The notes beneath the pieces were generated by a model. It was not told the DNA's origin and searched no databases. It saw nothing but the letters and a program-made list of their open reading frames with translations. Both the position numbers and the translations under genes were made by a program. From positions 95,539,948-95,603,947 of the forward strand of contig NC_084835.1 in the NCBI RefSeq assembly GCF_033115175.1: a DNA stretch of 64,000 bases. The letters are read 5' to 3'. Every line of letters begins with the position of its first letter. Position 1 is the first letter of the stretch. This stretch comes from Lepus europaeus (taxonomy: Eukaryota; Chordata; Mammalia; Lagomorpha; Leporidae). Shown here piece by piece: positions 39,911-51,125 of this stretch.

Positions 39911-41911
39911 CAACAAGTACCTCTTTTAAAACCAAATAATGAAAGCCATCTGTTCACTGAAAGAACTTGGTCATTTGTCATGTAGAACTTCATATAGTCT
40001 GAATTCTTTCTCGTTGTAACCCCAGGGTCCTGGCTAACTGAAATGATATTCACAATATCCAAATGATCTGTAAATAATGAAAACACTTGCCGATTGAGCA
40101 ATCAGTAACTGTCCAAACTCACTAAAATCTTTCATCATGCAATAAAAATATCAGGTATGTGGCAACAAAAAAGTTATCACAAGTTGGAGCCTAAAAAAAG
40201 TTCAATAAGTCTGTGGTTTTTGCTCTTTTTCCTCTTCCTATTTTTAAATCTCAGCATTGTTATTTCTGTATTCATTTAAAAAATAGCTCAAGATAAGGAC
40301 GATGCATGTTATTTATTTATTAAAAATTTAGACTCAATTTGAAGACTGACAAATATGGATTATGGTTTTTTAGCATTTTATCCTGATAATTATTTTAATA
40401 GGGATATTTATTTTACTGTCTACGTCTGATATATGAATCAATGATGACTGAGGTATGTTTGCTTTTAATTTTGTTATTTATAATAGCAACCTTGCATCCA
40501 AATGCATTTATGGCAGCAGAATCCACTCAGATGGGTTCTATTCGAGGTAAGCATTGGACCAAAATAGGAAAACCCCACACGAAGAGCCTCATTCATGTCT
40601 ATGGACTCATACAAGCTATTTCTGATCTGAGACACAAGTGAAACCATTTGCAAGCTGAAAGCGTGTGCATTATGAAGTGTTTCTGGAACTAGGGTTCTTG
40701 GAAATGGAAAGTTTCTTTAAAAAATAAAATTGAGTCATTGTGTTTTAAAAAGGGACTAATCCTATAGTGCTGACTAGCTTTATTTCAAAAACTGTCACCT
40801 GAATAAATAAAATCAGAATTTAAAAAATTAGAGAAACTGCTTAACTTGAATGCATATCCTTCCTTCACTCACTCGTTCATTGTTTATTCTTTTGTTCAAT
40901 GAAATGTGTTGAATTCTAAGATGTGTGTTCCATCATTCTAGGAGTTGAGTGAGGTCCCATAGGATAGGCACAAACAATTCAAATCTACAAACAGAAACCA
41001 GACATGCACTTGCTCTCATCAAAAGTACCAAAAAGTTAGAAAAATGAGTCATGGAATGCAAAGAATTATAAAGCAGTAAATACTTGGTGCTCAAACAAGG
41101 AAACATGAAAAGAAGATAGTTTTAGGCCATGTCTCCCCAATTCCGCTGGTCATCAGGATCAACAGGGGGCTTTTGAATGTACATGATTGTCTCCCAGTTT
41201 AAGATGTTTTTATATTTCACTTCCATACTTCTTGAGATTCTATTAAATTATAAAGGGATTTTAAAAAGGGAAATACGTGTGTAATGGTGTAGACATGGAA
41301 GAACACAAGCAATTTCAACAGTTGCTGGCAGGGAAAAAAAAAATGGCATGCAGCACATTGATGGATGACACATTGTGGATAGACTGTGGCCCAGCAGGAG
41401 CCAGGAAGGGGTTACAGTGGAGGTGGCAGGAATCTCACCAAATTTCCTGACTCAGGATCATCAGGGACAGAAGAGATGGAGAAGGAGGAGCAGGGCTGAA
41501 TACAGGTGCGTCAGTCGGTGACCTGTGTACCCAGTGATCAGCCTTCCCAAATACACTCCCAACCTGCTTAGAAAAGACAGCAAACTGTCTGACGTTTGCC
41601 CTGGGCAAGTCTGAAAGGACTTTCTCCTTAGGATATGGACCCATCTGAAGAGCTGGTGTTTGTAATGTGAGTGCTTCTCTAGCACAGCAGAGCTGTCCCT
41701 TACTGCTGCCTGGGGGAGGCTGTTGGCCGGACTGCTGGTTCCTTGCTTGTTCAATCCACAGCTAACTGCTGGTTTCATGGCTTCTGCAAGTGCATACACA
41801 GACTTCATGGTTAGATGTCTCTCTCCATTTCAATGATCTGAATGTCCACTCAAGGTCATTGTTATTAAACATGAGCAGGTAGCCAAGACATGTGACGAAA
41901 ACAGCAACATG

Positions 41912-42253
41912 GGGGCCGGCGCTGGCGCAGCGGGTTAACGTCATGGCCTAAAGCGCGGGCATCCTATATGGGTGCCGGTTCTAGTCCTGGCTGCTCCTCT
42001 TTCCAATCCAGCTCTCTGCTATGGCCTGGGAAAGCAGTAAAAGATGGCCCAAGTCCTTGGGGTTCTGCACCCACGTGGGGGACCTGGAGGAGGCTCCTGG
42101 CTCCTGGCTTTGGATCGGTGCAGCTCCAGCCACTGCGGCCATCTGGAAAGTGATCCAGCGGATGGAAGACCTCTCTCTCTCTGTCTCTATCTCTCTCTGT
42201 AACTCTGTCTTTCAAATAAATAAATTAAAAAAAAAAAAAAGAGAGAGAGAGAA
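41912..42253 (+). mobile_element. C-repeat SINE, CSINE2-like, full length
   Basis: Head GGGGCCGGCGCTGGCGCAGC close to consensus. A-tail followed by (GA)n. Flanks GAAAACAGCAACATG and GAAAAGCAGCAACATG are a near-perfect target duplication. Confidence 0.95.
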
Positions 42254-42672
42254 GAAAAGCAGCAACATGAAAAAAGAAGAAAGGCTGAGATGAGAAATCA
42301 GTTAAAACTGACCTTAGGAGAAGTTAGTGGTGATTCAGAAAAGAAGTTTAATTCATGAGAAGAAAAGTGATTTGAGAGGCATTTAGACAAAGGGGTTTTT
42401 CCCTAAAAATTTTTACCCAAAATGAAAAATCACACAAAAAGAGGGAATTCTTAAAATGAAAAACTTGGATAAACTTCTAGAAAGGTTCATTGATGATGAA
42501 ATTGAGGCGATCTCCCAGAATATAGAAAGAAGTGTAGTGCCAGGAGATATGGAGAAAGAAAACAGGAGAAACGGGATTTTCATAAAAACAAGAATGCAGA
42601 ACAGGAAATAATAGCAATAAAATAAAAGTTTCCAGAGATAAAAAGAGAAGGAGTTGAAACTGAGAGGATCTG

Positions 42673-42907
42673 GAATAAGCATTTGGCACAGCGGTGAAAT
42701 TGCCGCTTGAGATGCCCACGTCCATCTTGGAGACCCTGGCTTTGAGTCTGTGCTCTGCTTCTGACCCAGCTTCCTGCGAACGTGTGCTCAGAGGCAGCAG
42801 GTGATGGCTCAAGTGCTTGGGTCTCTGATATCTGTGTGGAAGACCCAGATTGAGTTTCAGGCTCTTGTTGGGGCATTTGGGGAGTGAACCAGGAGATGGA
42901 AGATCGA

Positions 42908-42939
<32 letters not shown>

Positions 42940-42960
42940 TTTCAAATAAATTAAAAATGT
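42673..42960 (+). mobile_element. C-repeat SINE, CSINE1-like
   Basis: Contains AGCGGTGAAATTGCCGC, GAGGCAGCAGGTGATGGC and a (CT)n run at about 42908-42935. It ends beside the nested SINE pair to its right. Confidence 0.88.
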
Positions 42961-43635
42961 TTTTAAAAAGATTTATTTATTGGGCCGGTGCTGTGGTGCA
43001 GTAGGTTAACACCCTGGCTTGAAGTGCCAGCATCCCATATGGGCACTCGTTCTAGTCCCACTGCTCTTCTTCTAATCCAGCTCTCTGCTGTGGCCTGGGA
43101 TAACAGTAAAAGATGGTCCAAGTCCTTGGGCCCCTGCACCCGCGTGGGAGACCCAAAAGAAGCTCCTGGCTCCTGGCTTCGGATTGGAGCAGCTCCGGCC
43201 ATTGCAGCCATCTGGGGAGTGAACCACCAGACGGAAAACCTCTCTCTCTCTGCCTCTCCTCTCTCTGTGTAACTCTGACTTTCAAATAAATAAATAAATC
43301 TTTAAAAAAAAGATTTATCTGTTTATTTATGTTGAAAGAGTTACAGAGAGAGTGGGAGAGACACACAGAGAGATCTTCCATCTACTGATTCACTCCCCAG
43401 ATGACCACAACAGCCAGCACTGGGCCAGGCTGAAGCCAGGGATCACTGAGCTTCATCCTGGTCTCCCACGTGGATGCCAGGAGCCCAAGCACTTGGATCA
43501 TCTTCTGCTGCTTTCCCCAGGCCATAATCAGGGAGCTGGATCAGAAGTGCTGCAGCCGGGACTCGAACTCATACCCATAGGGATGCCAGCTTCACAGGAG
43601 GTGGCTTTACCTACTATGCAACAATGGCTGGCCCC
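42961..43635 (-). mobile_element. C-repeat SINE split by a second SINE
   Basis: The reversed tail TTTTAAAAAGATTTATTTATT is at 42961-42981 and the body resumes at 43307 (AAAAGATTTATCTGTTTATTT) to the reversed head AACAATGGCTGGCCCC. The 324-bp insert between them is a separate SINE. Confidence 0.92.
42982..43306 (+). mobile_element. C-repeat SINE, CSINE2-like, nested in another SINE
   Basis: Head GGGCCGGTGCTGTGGTGCAG, tail AAATAAATAAATAAATCTTT. The target AAAAAGATTTAT, part of the host SINE's own tail, is repeated on both sides. Confidence 0.95.
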
Positions 43636-44081
43636 AGAAATAAAAATTTTAAAAATCTAAGAAGATCTATTAGTGGCAAATAAATTAAGTGGCTAAATAA
43701 AATCTCCCTTCCCTGGACCCACCACCATGAAATTTTAAAGCATATTAAAGTCAGTAGCACAGACAACTGCCAGAGTCACCTGGTGGTGTTGGTGGTGTTA
43801 ACCTACCTTGGCTCTCAAAGTTACATAAAAGTTACATTTGAGAGTAAATGTATGTATTTGAAAATACACATCTGTATATACCAGCAGAGAAGAGACCAAG
43901 ACTAAGAAGGGGAGCGGTGGGTGTGGGAGGAAGGGTGATAACAAATGGGCAGGAAAAAACAGTTTGGTTGACCACATTTCTATAGGTTGAATCTTCCCTA
44001 AGTGCAGTGCTTCTCTAGAAACCTGTGTAGGAGTTTAGAACATATGAGGCATCTAAGTCATCTGCATTAGAAAACACATAA

Positions 44082-44390
44082 GGAGGGCGGGCGCAGTGGA
44101 CTAAGCCTCCCTGCCCATATGGGCGCAGGTTTGAGTCCCAGCTGCTCCTCTTCCCATCCAGCTCTCTGATATGAAGACTGACAAAAATATGGCCTGAGAA
44201 AGCAGTGGAGGATGGCCCGAGTCCTTGGGCCCCTGCACCGACATGGGAGAAAGCTCCTGGCTCCTGACTTTGGATTGGCCCAGCTCGGGCGGTTGCTGTC
44301 ATTCGGGGAGTGAACCAGCAGATGGAAGACCATTCTCTTTGTCTCTCTCTCTTGCTGTCTGTAACTTTACCTCTCCAGTTTAAGGAAAAA
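44082..44390 (+). mobile_element. C-repeat SINE, CSINE2-like, head shortened
   Basis: Head GGAGGGCGGGCGCAGTGGAC lacks about 25 bases. A 22-base foreign segment resembling GATATGAAGACTGACAAAAA (near 44168) interrupts the CTCTGCTATGGCC part. The same words occur at 40341 (GAAGACTGACAAATATGGAT). Confidence 0.9.
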
Positions 44391-44843
44391 CAAAACCACT
44401 TAGGGAACAGCTCCGTTTGTGGAGTCAAGAGGAATGCAATGGAAGACAGGGATTTTGTTCCTGTGCTAAAGAAGTTACCATCTCACTAGGCACACATCAG
44501 ATACACAGCGCAATAAACCCCAAAGCAGCAGGGCACAAGAGCCAAGCAACAGGTAAAGAAAATCAAGTCACCTTGCAGCTTTGAGAACGAGGGAAATCTG
44601 AGGGTTTGGGACGGACCTGAGAGGACTCTTGATGGGTGGGCAGAGCTTGGGCGAGAAGAGAGGAAGGAAGGAGGGCCTTCTCAGTGGAGAAACGGAGTCA
44701 GCAAAAGCAAGAAGGTGAGGAGTGGGGTCAGCACAGGGAAGGGTCCAGATGTGAGGTGGTTAATTCAGATTGGGTCTAAACTGCATGGACCCTTGAGTGG
44801 CAGCTAAGACTTTGGTAATAGTCGGTAACATCAAAATAAAGTT

Positions 44844-45101
44844 GGGGGTCTGGCGCTGTAGCATAGCGGGTAAAGCTGCCGCTTGTGGTGCCCTCATCCC
44901 ATATGGGCGCCGGTTCGAGTCTCAGCTACTCCACTTCCAATCCAACTCTCTGCTATGGCCTGGGAAAGCAGTGGAAGATGGCCCAAGTCTTTGGGCCCCT
45001 GCACCCACATGGGAGAATGGGAAGAAGCTCCTGGCTCCTGGCTTTGGATTGGCACAGCTCTGGCTGTTGCAGCCATTTGGGGAGTGAACCAGCAGATGGA
45101 G

Positions 45102-45137
<36 letters not shown>

Positions 45138-45193
45138 CTCCTTTCTCTGTGTAACTCTGACTTTCAAATAAATAAATAAATCTTTTTAAAAAA
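44844..45193 (+). mobile_element. C-repeat SINE, CSINE2-like, full length
   Basis: Head GGGGGTCTGGCGCTGTAGCA, with an expanded (CT)n tract at 45104-45133 before CAAATAAATAAATAAATC. Confidence 0.95.
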
Positions 45194-45680
45194 ATTAGAC
45201 CATATTTCTTCTTCTGGGATGGTTTTTAAACCTCTGCATATCTGAGAAAAGTACCCCAATTCAGTTTGATTCTGGAGCGGCTACAAGGGTCAGTTAGCCT
45301 TGGCTTCCTGAGAGTTAAGAATAAAAAGTTCTGTTTCAGAAGATGGAGCACCCATCTGTTGGTGCCAAGATTTTTCCTTTCTCGTTACTTAATGTTAAAG
45401 AAAGGAAACCTCGTAGGAGTTCTGAGAATTAATGAGTATCTCCCAAGGGCTTTCTTATGCATGTGGTTATTTATGTAGCTTATTATATAAACATGACCTT
45501 ATTCATCTTTGTTAAATCAATCATATGGACACACAGTCGTGATGTGGGGGTGGGGAGAAACCCTAGTACATTAGGAAGGCAGCTTGCAGATGTTAGAATG
45601 AGGGACTGTTGGTGCTGTGAAAATTTGTTGTATTATGAAATAGCTTTCTTTTTTTAAGTCACAGAGTAATCTTGTGATTT

Positions 45681-45991
45681 TTTAAATAAAATATTTATTT
45701 ATTTTTATTTGAAAGGCAGAGTTACAGAGAGAGAGAGGGAGAGATAGAGAGATCTTCCATCTGCTGGTTCATTCCCTAAATGGTCAAAATGGCCTGCCAG
45801 GAGCCTGGAATTCCATTTGAGTTTCCCACACGGGTGCAGGGGCCCAACCACATGGGCCATTTTCCACTGTTTTCCCAAGGTCATTAGCAGGGAGCTGGAT
45901 CAGAAGTGGAGCAACTGAGACTCAGAGCCCCTCTCACATGGGATACTGGCATCACAGGCAGCAGCTTAACCCACTGCACCACAATGCCACC
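45681..45991 (-). mobile_element. C-repeat SINE, CSINE2-like
   Basis: Left TTTAAATAAAATATTTATTTA, right ACTGCACCACAATGCCACC. Missing about 15 bases in the GCCAGAGCTGGGCC part. Confidence 0.92.
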
Positions 45992-46210
45992 ATCCTTCAT
46001 GGTTTTATAATAACAAGCTTTTCCCCCCAAGCAGGGAACACAGGAAATAAATTTTCTCTGAGGTCTTTAAACATAGATCTAAGGAAGGTTGAGACTAAAT
46101 TAAAGTACCACAATGCTGTATTAAGCATTTATTTGTAGAGAACTATTCAAGGTATTTCAAGCAATGGGAGTTGACTGAAGAATACACAGATGCTTCTTTC
46201 TCTCTCTCTC

Positions 46211-46258
46211 TTTAAAAAGATTTATTTATTTGAAAACCAGAATTACAGAGAGGCAGAG

Positions 46259-46298
<40 letters not shown>

Positions 46299-46554
46299 CT
46301 TCCCTCCGCTGGTTCACTACCCAGATGGCCACAATGGCCAGAGCTGAGCCAATCCGAAGCCAAGATCCAGGAGCTTCTTCTGGGTTTCCCACATCAATGC
46401 AGGGACCTAAGGACTTGGGCCATCTTCTACTGCTTTCCCAAGCCATAGCAGAGAACTTGATCAGATGTGGCACAGCTGGGACTCAAACCAGCACCCATGT
46501 GTGATGCCAGCACAGCAGGCATGGCTCTACCTACTATGCCACAGCACCAGCCCC
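46211..46554 (-). mobile_element. C-repeat SINE, CSINE2-like (first of two)
   Basis: Left TTTAAAAAGATTTATTTATT, (GA)n at 46263-46292, right reversed head GCCACAGCACCAGCCCC. A second minus-oriented SINE starts 14 bases later. Confidence 0.93.
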
Positions 46555-46568
46555 TCTTTCTTCTTATT

Positions 46569-46896
46569 CTTTTTTTTTTTAAATATTTTTGTTTATTTGA
46601 GAGGTAGAGTTATAGTCAGAGAGAGGGAGAGAAAAAGAGAAAAGTCTTCCATTTGCTGGTTCACTCCCCAAATAGCTGCAACGGCTGGAGCTGGGCTGAT
46701 CCAAAGCCGGGAGCCAGGGGCTTCCTCCTGGTGTCCCATGTGGGTGCAGGGGCCCAAGCACTTGGACCATCTTCCATTGCTTTCCCAGGTTGTTAGCAGG
46801 GAGCTGGATTGGAAGAGGAGCAGCTAGGATACAAACCAGAGCCCATATGGGATGCCAGCGCTGACTTAGCCTACTATGCTACAGTGCCGGTCTCCA
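46569..46896 (-). mobile_element. C-repeat SINE, CSINE2-like (second of two)
   Basis: T-run then AAATATTTTTGTTTATTTGAG, right TGCTACAGTGCCGGTCTCC. CACAGATGCTTCT occurs both before the first SINE (46184-46196) and after this one (46897-46909), so the pair sits within one duplicated target. Confidence 0.93.
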
Positions 46897-47164
46897 CAGA
46901 TGCTTCTCAACTTAAAAGTCAGGTTATGTCCCAGCAAACTTGTCAATGTGCTAAAAAATATTGTTCAGTGGAAAATGCATCTCATATGCATAACCTGGTG
47001 AACATCATGGCTTAGCCCAGCCTACACCAAACATGCTCAGAACACTTACACTAGCCCACAGCTAAGCAAAATCACCCAGCACAAAGCCATGTTTAGTGTT
47101 AACCATTCCATGCAATATTTTCTCTGATTCTGTGAGCTGTCTTTTCATTTTTCTTGATGGTATT

Positions 47165-47595
47165 ATTGAGGTGCCCGTGAGCTGTGGCCTGACCAGAGTC
47201 ACTCCATTTTGTCCCTGAGTGTCCTCTCCTTTTTTCTAAACAGTCACAAACTGCTATGTACTAAAAAAAAAACTAATCTTGTAAGAATGTTATCTGTAAG
47301 GTTTGTGTACATTAAGTGCTGGGAAATGTGTTGATGCCCCCCATGGTAAGTGTAACCTTGCTTGTTCTAGCTTCTGTAACAAATGCTTGGCTTTGTAATG
47401 AACTTCCACTAAGAAGTGGTTTTTGCCTTTATAAGCTTACCCAGGAGCTCAATCCGGGCTGCATGATTTGGAGAGCATATGACCCTGTGCAGCCCCCAGC
47501 TCTCAGAAGACTCCATAATTCAACCCTGAGACTTCGGTAACTTGCTTCTGTAACTTGCTGTTCTGAATATAACATTATTTCCAGTGCTAAAGTTT
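47165..47595 (+). mobile_element. Probable ERV LTR, decayed
   Basis: Shows U3-like sequence with GACCAGAGTCACTCCATTTTG, a TATA-like CTTTATAAGC near 47428, then an R/U5-like GGGCTGCATGATTTGGAGAG. It is followed by ACTTCGGTAACTTGCTTCTG. No clear terminal TG/CA or target duplication was found, so the limits and class are uncertain. Confidence 0.4.
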
Positions 47596-47624
47596 GTAAT
47601 TTTGGTGAAATTTAAGTTATGGGT

Positions 47625-47800
47625 TTGTTTTTGTCAGTAGTGCCTTTTGGTGTTGTGTGTAAAGAATCATTGCCTGAGCCAGGGTCGTGAAGACATACCT
47701 GTATGCTTTATTCTAAGGCTTTGTAAAATGTTAGCTCTTTGGTAGCCCACACTTGGAGTAGCCCTGTCTTGGAGTATTTATCTTTCCAGAAACTTCTAAT
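47625..47800 (-). mobile_element. L1 ORF2 fragment, antisense
   Basis: AAAGAATCATTGCCTGAGCC and AGGGTCGTGAAGACATACC with TTTATTCTAAGGCTTTGTAA resemble the antisense 3' part of L1 ORF2. A short decayed piece that ends before the solo LTR. Confidence 0.5.
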
Positions 47801-47813
47801 ACCTTGGTCAAAA

Positions 47814-48499
47814 TGTTACCAGAGAATGGCAGGGTCCTTGTCCTCACGCAAGAAAGAATTCAGGCGTGAGACAGAGAATAAGTGGAAAGCAAATAGCAAG
47901 GTTTATTAGAGCAGGGACATCCGTAAGAACGGATGGGCACCTCTCCAGACAGAACCTGAGAGAGAGAGCCCAGGTGCTCAGACTAGGGGAGAGCGGGGTT
48001 ACATGGTTGAGTGGAGAGAGTACTCCTGGGCTGGCAGGCCAGGCAGGCGGCTCAGCAGAGAGGCAGAGGGCTGAGCGCGCAGTCTGGTTGAGGCCGGGGG
48101 TTTTTAAGGGGATAGGTCTTGCCTCCTCACCTCTGCTCTTCCTGGACCAAAGGACTTCTTGGATGTAAACAGAAAAATTCCTATCTGAGTTTTCCCTATG
48201 AAGTTATCAGACAGAGGGAAGCCTGGTTGGCGTTGCCCCGATTAGAGGAAGGATGGGCAGGACCCCCTGGAAGATCAGGATATTTGAAATGCAGATACTG
48301 AGCTGGAAGATTATCAGGCAGAAGGGGCGGGGACCCCCACTTGGCAGGTTATTGGCTAGAAGGGGCAGGGCAGGATGCAAATACTGGGCTGCTCCTGAAA
48401 GGTTATTGGAATGAATTTGAGATGCATATGCTGGACATAGATATCTCCTTAGGCCTTTGTCACACACACATAAGCTCATATCTGACTTCCTACCTAACA
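47814..48499 (-). mobile_element. Second solo LTR of the same ERV family, 686 bp
   Basis: Reversed relative to the LTR at 32702. The plus strand begins TGTTACCAGAGAATGG and ends CTTCCTACCTAACA, flanked by the 4-bp duplication AAAA (47810-47813 and 48500-48503). R-U5 matches the other copy closely, including TCCGTTCTTACGGATGTCCC on its own strand. Most of U3 is unlike the other copy and holds repeated CCAATAACC-type boxes and an octamer ATGCAAAT (48375-48382, plus reading). No internal viral sequence adjoins it. Confidence 0.9.
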
Positions 48500-48699
48500 A
48501 AAAGAATTATGCTAATAGTGGAATTTCAGTTTCAAGTGAGGTTGGTTTGGGAAGATATTTTTCTTTGCAGGCTAGTCTAGCACCCTTCAAATCAACTTGG
48601 GACTTCCAACTCATCTAAGTTTAGAGTGGTTCTCCCTGGTCAACTGGGCAGTCAGCAGTGGATGTGAGTGGTTATAAGCAGAAAATCTGAGGTGACAAC

Positions 48700-48905
48700 A
48701 ACCCTAGGTTCAGATTTCTGCTTTGCCATTTACCAGCTGAGTAGCTTAACTCCTGCAATTTTCAGTTAAATAGTCCCTACTTCCTAGCATTGCTGAGAGG
48801 ATTAAATGAAATAATGCAGTAAGACATTTAGCAAACATTCAGTTTCCTGTAAACACTCAGTGAAAGTTGGCTGCTGCTATTATTATTGGCTGCCAAGTAA
48901 TTGGC
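48700..48905 (+). mobile_element. MIR, nearly complete
   Basis: Successive MIR segments: TTCAGATTTCTGCTTTGCCA, CTGAGTAGCTTAACTCCTGC, GCTGAGAGGATTAAATGAAA and CACTCAGTGAAAGTTGGCTG. Confidence 0.85.
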
Positions 48906-49796
48906 TGATGGCACCATGTAAGTAGAGGGATGAGAAAGCAACTACATATAAAATCACAGTTTCACCACCGATGGTTCAGTGCTGAATGCAAACAGTATTT
49001 AACCATGTTTTAAAGCACGTAATTTGGGGGAAATGTTGATTCTTTTAAAAGTCAATCTCTAGAGGACTATAAAAGCTATTTTAATCACTACAACTAATTA
49101 CAAGGAAGTATAAATCAATAAACTTTGCTAAATGGTCTAAAATATAATAAAGACAACCATCATTAACAGTCATCCAGGAAGCCACTGTCCCTAATAGTGA
49201 GATGATGTAAAACTTGGATGAGAAGGGTGAATTTTATTATTTGAAAACTCCAGATGTTGACAGTGCTTTCAGGGACGTTTTTGATGCCATACAGAGTTGT
49301 GGCTTTTCAGAATGATTATTTACCTTAGGAAACCTGAAGTTATTACTTTTAAACTGTGTGGAGCTGCTTCTTGGCATATAAATAAGCAGCCGTCTGCAGG
49401 AAGGTAACTTAGGCTTTCAGCGTGTTCCAACACCTTTCCCTGGTCAAAGGCAGCTCACTTTCCATCCCGCCTCCTAAAATTGCAACACCGTGTGAGGGCC
49501 CAAAGGAGGCCTGAAGTCAAGCGGTATTTAGAAAGTCTTAGCTTTCCCCTTTAATTCTGTGCCGTGGTTCCTGGCTCAGGTGTGGGAGTCTGGGGCTATC
49601 ACCTGAGTTACCTTCTGTCTTCTGCCCTTCTGTCTAGGAAAGCCGATACTCACATGGGTTCCCGAGCCAAAGAGCTCTGTGCTCATCACATCTCAGTCTG
49701 CTCTGACTTGCTTCATGCTACCCTGACTGATCTCAGGGGTGCCTGGTGACTACCCATGAGTGATAGGTGAATAGCAGAGCATAAAAATTGATGACT

Positions 49797-50143
49797 AGGC
49801 CGGCGCCGTGGCTCAGTAGGCTAATCCTCTGCCTTGCGGCGCCGGCACACCGGGTTCTAGTCCCGGTCGGGGCACCGATCCTGTCCCGGTTGCCCCTCTT
49901 CCAGGCCAGCTCTCTGCTGTGGCCAGGGAGTGCAGTGGAGGATGGCCCAAGTACTTGGGTCCTGCACCCCATGGGAGACCAGGAGAAGCACCTGGCTCCC
50001 GCCATCGGATTGGCGTGGTGCGCCGGCCGCAGCACGCCAGCCACGGCAGCCATTGGAGGGTGAACCAACGGCAAAGGAAGACCTTTCTCTCTGTCTCTCT
50101 CTCTCACTGTCCACTCTGCCTGTCAAAAATACAAAAAAAAAAA
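49797..50143 (+). mobile_element. Young-type C-repeat SINE (CSINE3-like) with target duplication
   Basis: Target AAAAATTGATGACT occurs at 49783-49796 and 50144-50157. Head GGCCGGCGCCGTGGCTCAGT. It carries the longer GC-rich insert CGCCGGCCGCAGCACGCC near 50021 that several copies lack. Confidence 0.96.
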
Positions 50144-51044
50144 AAAAATTGATGACTGACAGCTGCTCCTGAGCCTTCCTGTGCCTCTGAACACTATTTC
50201 CTTGTGGAGTCCTCGTACAGTTTTGCATGTATCACAGCAGAATCTATGGGTGCCTTAGATCAGCATTTCTTTGCAACCCAGCTCCTGTCTTACCCTAGGG
50301 AGCAGATCAAGTTCAGGTCTGACCCTTTCCCTTCTGTTCACCTAATCATATAGCAATGTGCAGTATCAAAGATGCTATAGATTGGCTCACTATGAGACCA
50401 AGAAATTGGCAAGGAAAGCTTCTCATGACAGTAGGAGAAACAGGATTTGGAACTGATTCTGCGATGAAGAGCCTTCGCATCCAATAACCTTTCTTAGCGA
50501 AAGCAAAGGGCCAATGTGATCATAAAATGAAATAGACAGCATACACATGCATTTGAAAATTGTCAAATTTAATTGTTGATTAAACCCCCTAGATAGACTA
50601 AAGGGTTTTGTAATCAGAGTTAACATAAAATCTAAAATGAAAGTGTAAGATGGAAACTCGTTTCTTTCCAATATAAAGGAAATTCGGCAATGGGTGACTC
50701 TCTATCAAGGACCCAGGCTTCTGTTATCTTTCTGTGCCAAACTCAGAAACAATGTCCACCTTCAAAATCATCTGATGGCCTAAAGTGACTAGTGGGGTAC
50801 CATCTACGGTACAGACTCAGGCAAGAGGGGAATGAGAGGGGGAAACGAAATAGGTCTTAACTAAATCATACTCTTTGAAGCAACCTTCTTTGAAGTTTCA
50901 CATTTCCACCTGCATCCACAGTCCCATGGCCACGTCTAATCCAAGTAAGCCTGGGAAAGGCAGTCTTCTGTCTAGATGTATTGCCACCCCAGAGCGGCAG
51001 TCAGCACTTTGCAATAAATGGTCATTTGAAATCAAAGAAAACAC

Positions 51045-51125
51045 ATGCGGTCCATTCACTCACTTAGCAAAAATGTTTTGAGCGGCTGCTCTAAGCAACA
51101 GACTGTGTTAATTGCTGGGAGATGA
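51045..51125 (+). mobile_element. Short L2/MIR-like fragment
   Basis: CATTCACTCACTTAGCAAAAAT, then AATTGCTGGGAGATGATAGTG, resembles an ancient mammalian repeat segment. Too short for a firm family call. Confidence 0.4.

Noticed and set aside
41125-41220. Possible MER5-type hAT fragment (CTGGTCATCAGGATCAACAGGG)
   Set aside because: Similarity to the remembered consensus is short and no terminal repeats were found, so it is too weak to annotate.
49797-50143. SINE heads as functional tRNA genes
   Set aside because: They are tRNA-derived and keep A/B-box-like words (GGTTCTAGTCCCGGT), but lack a cloverleaf and mature 3' end. They are retroposons, not tRNA genes.
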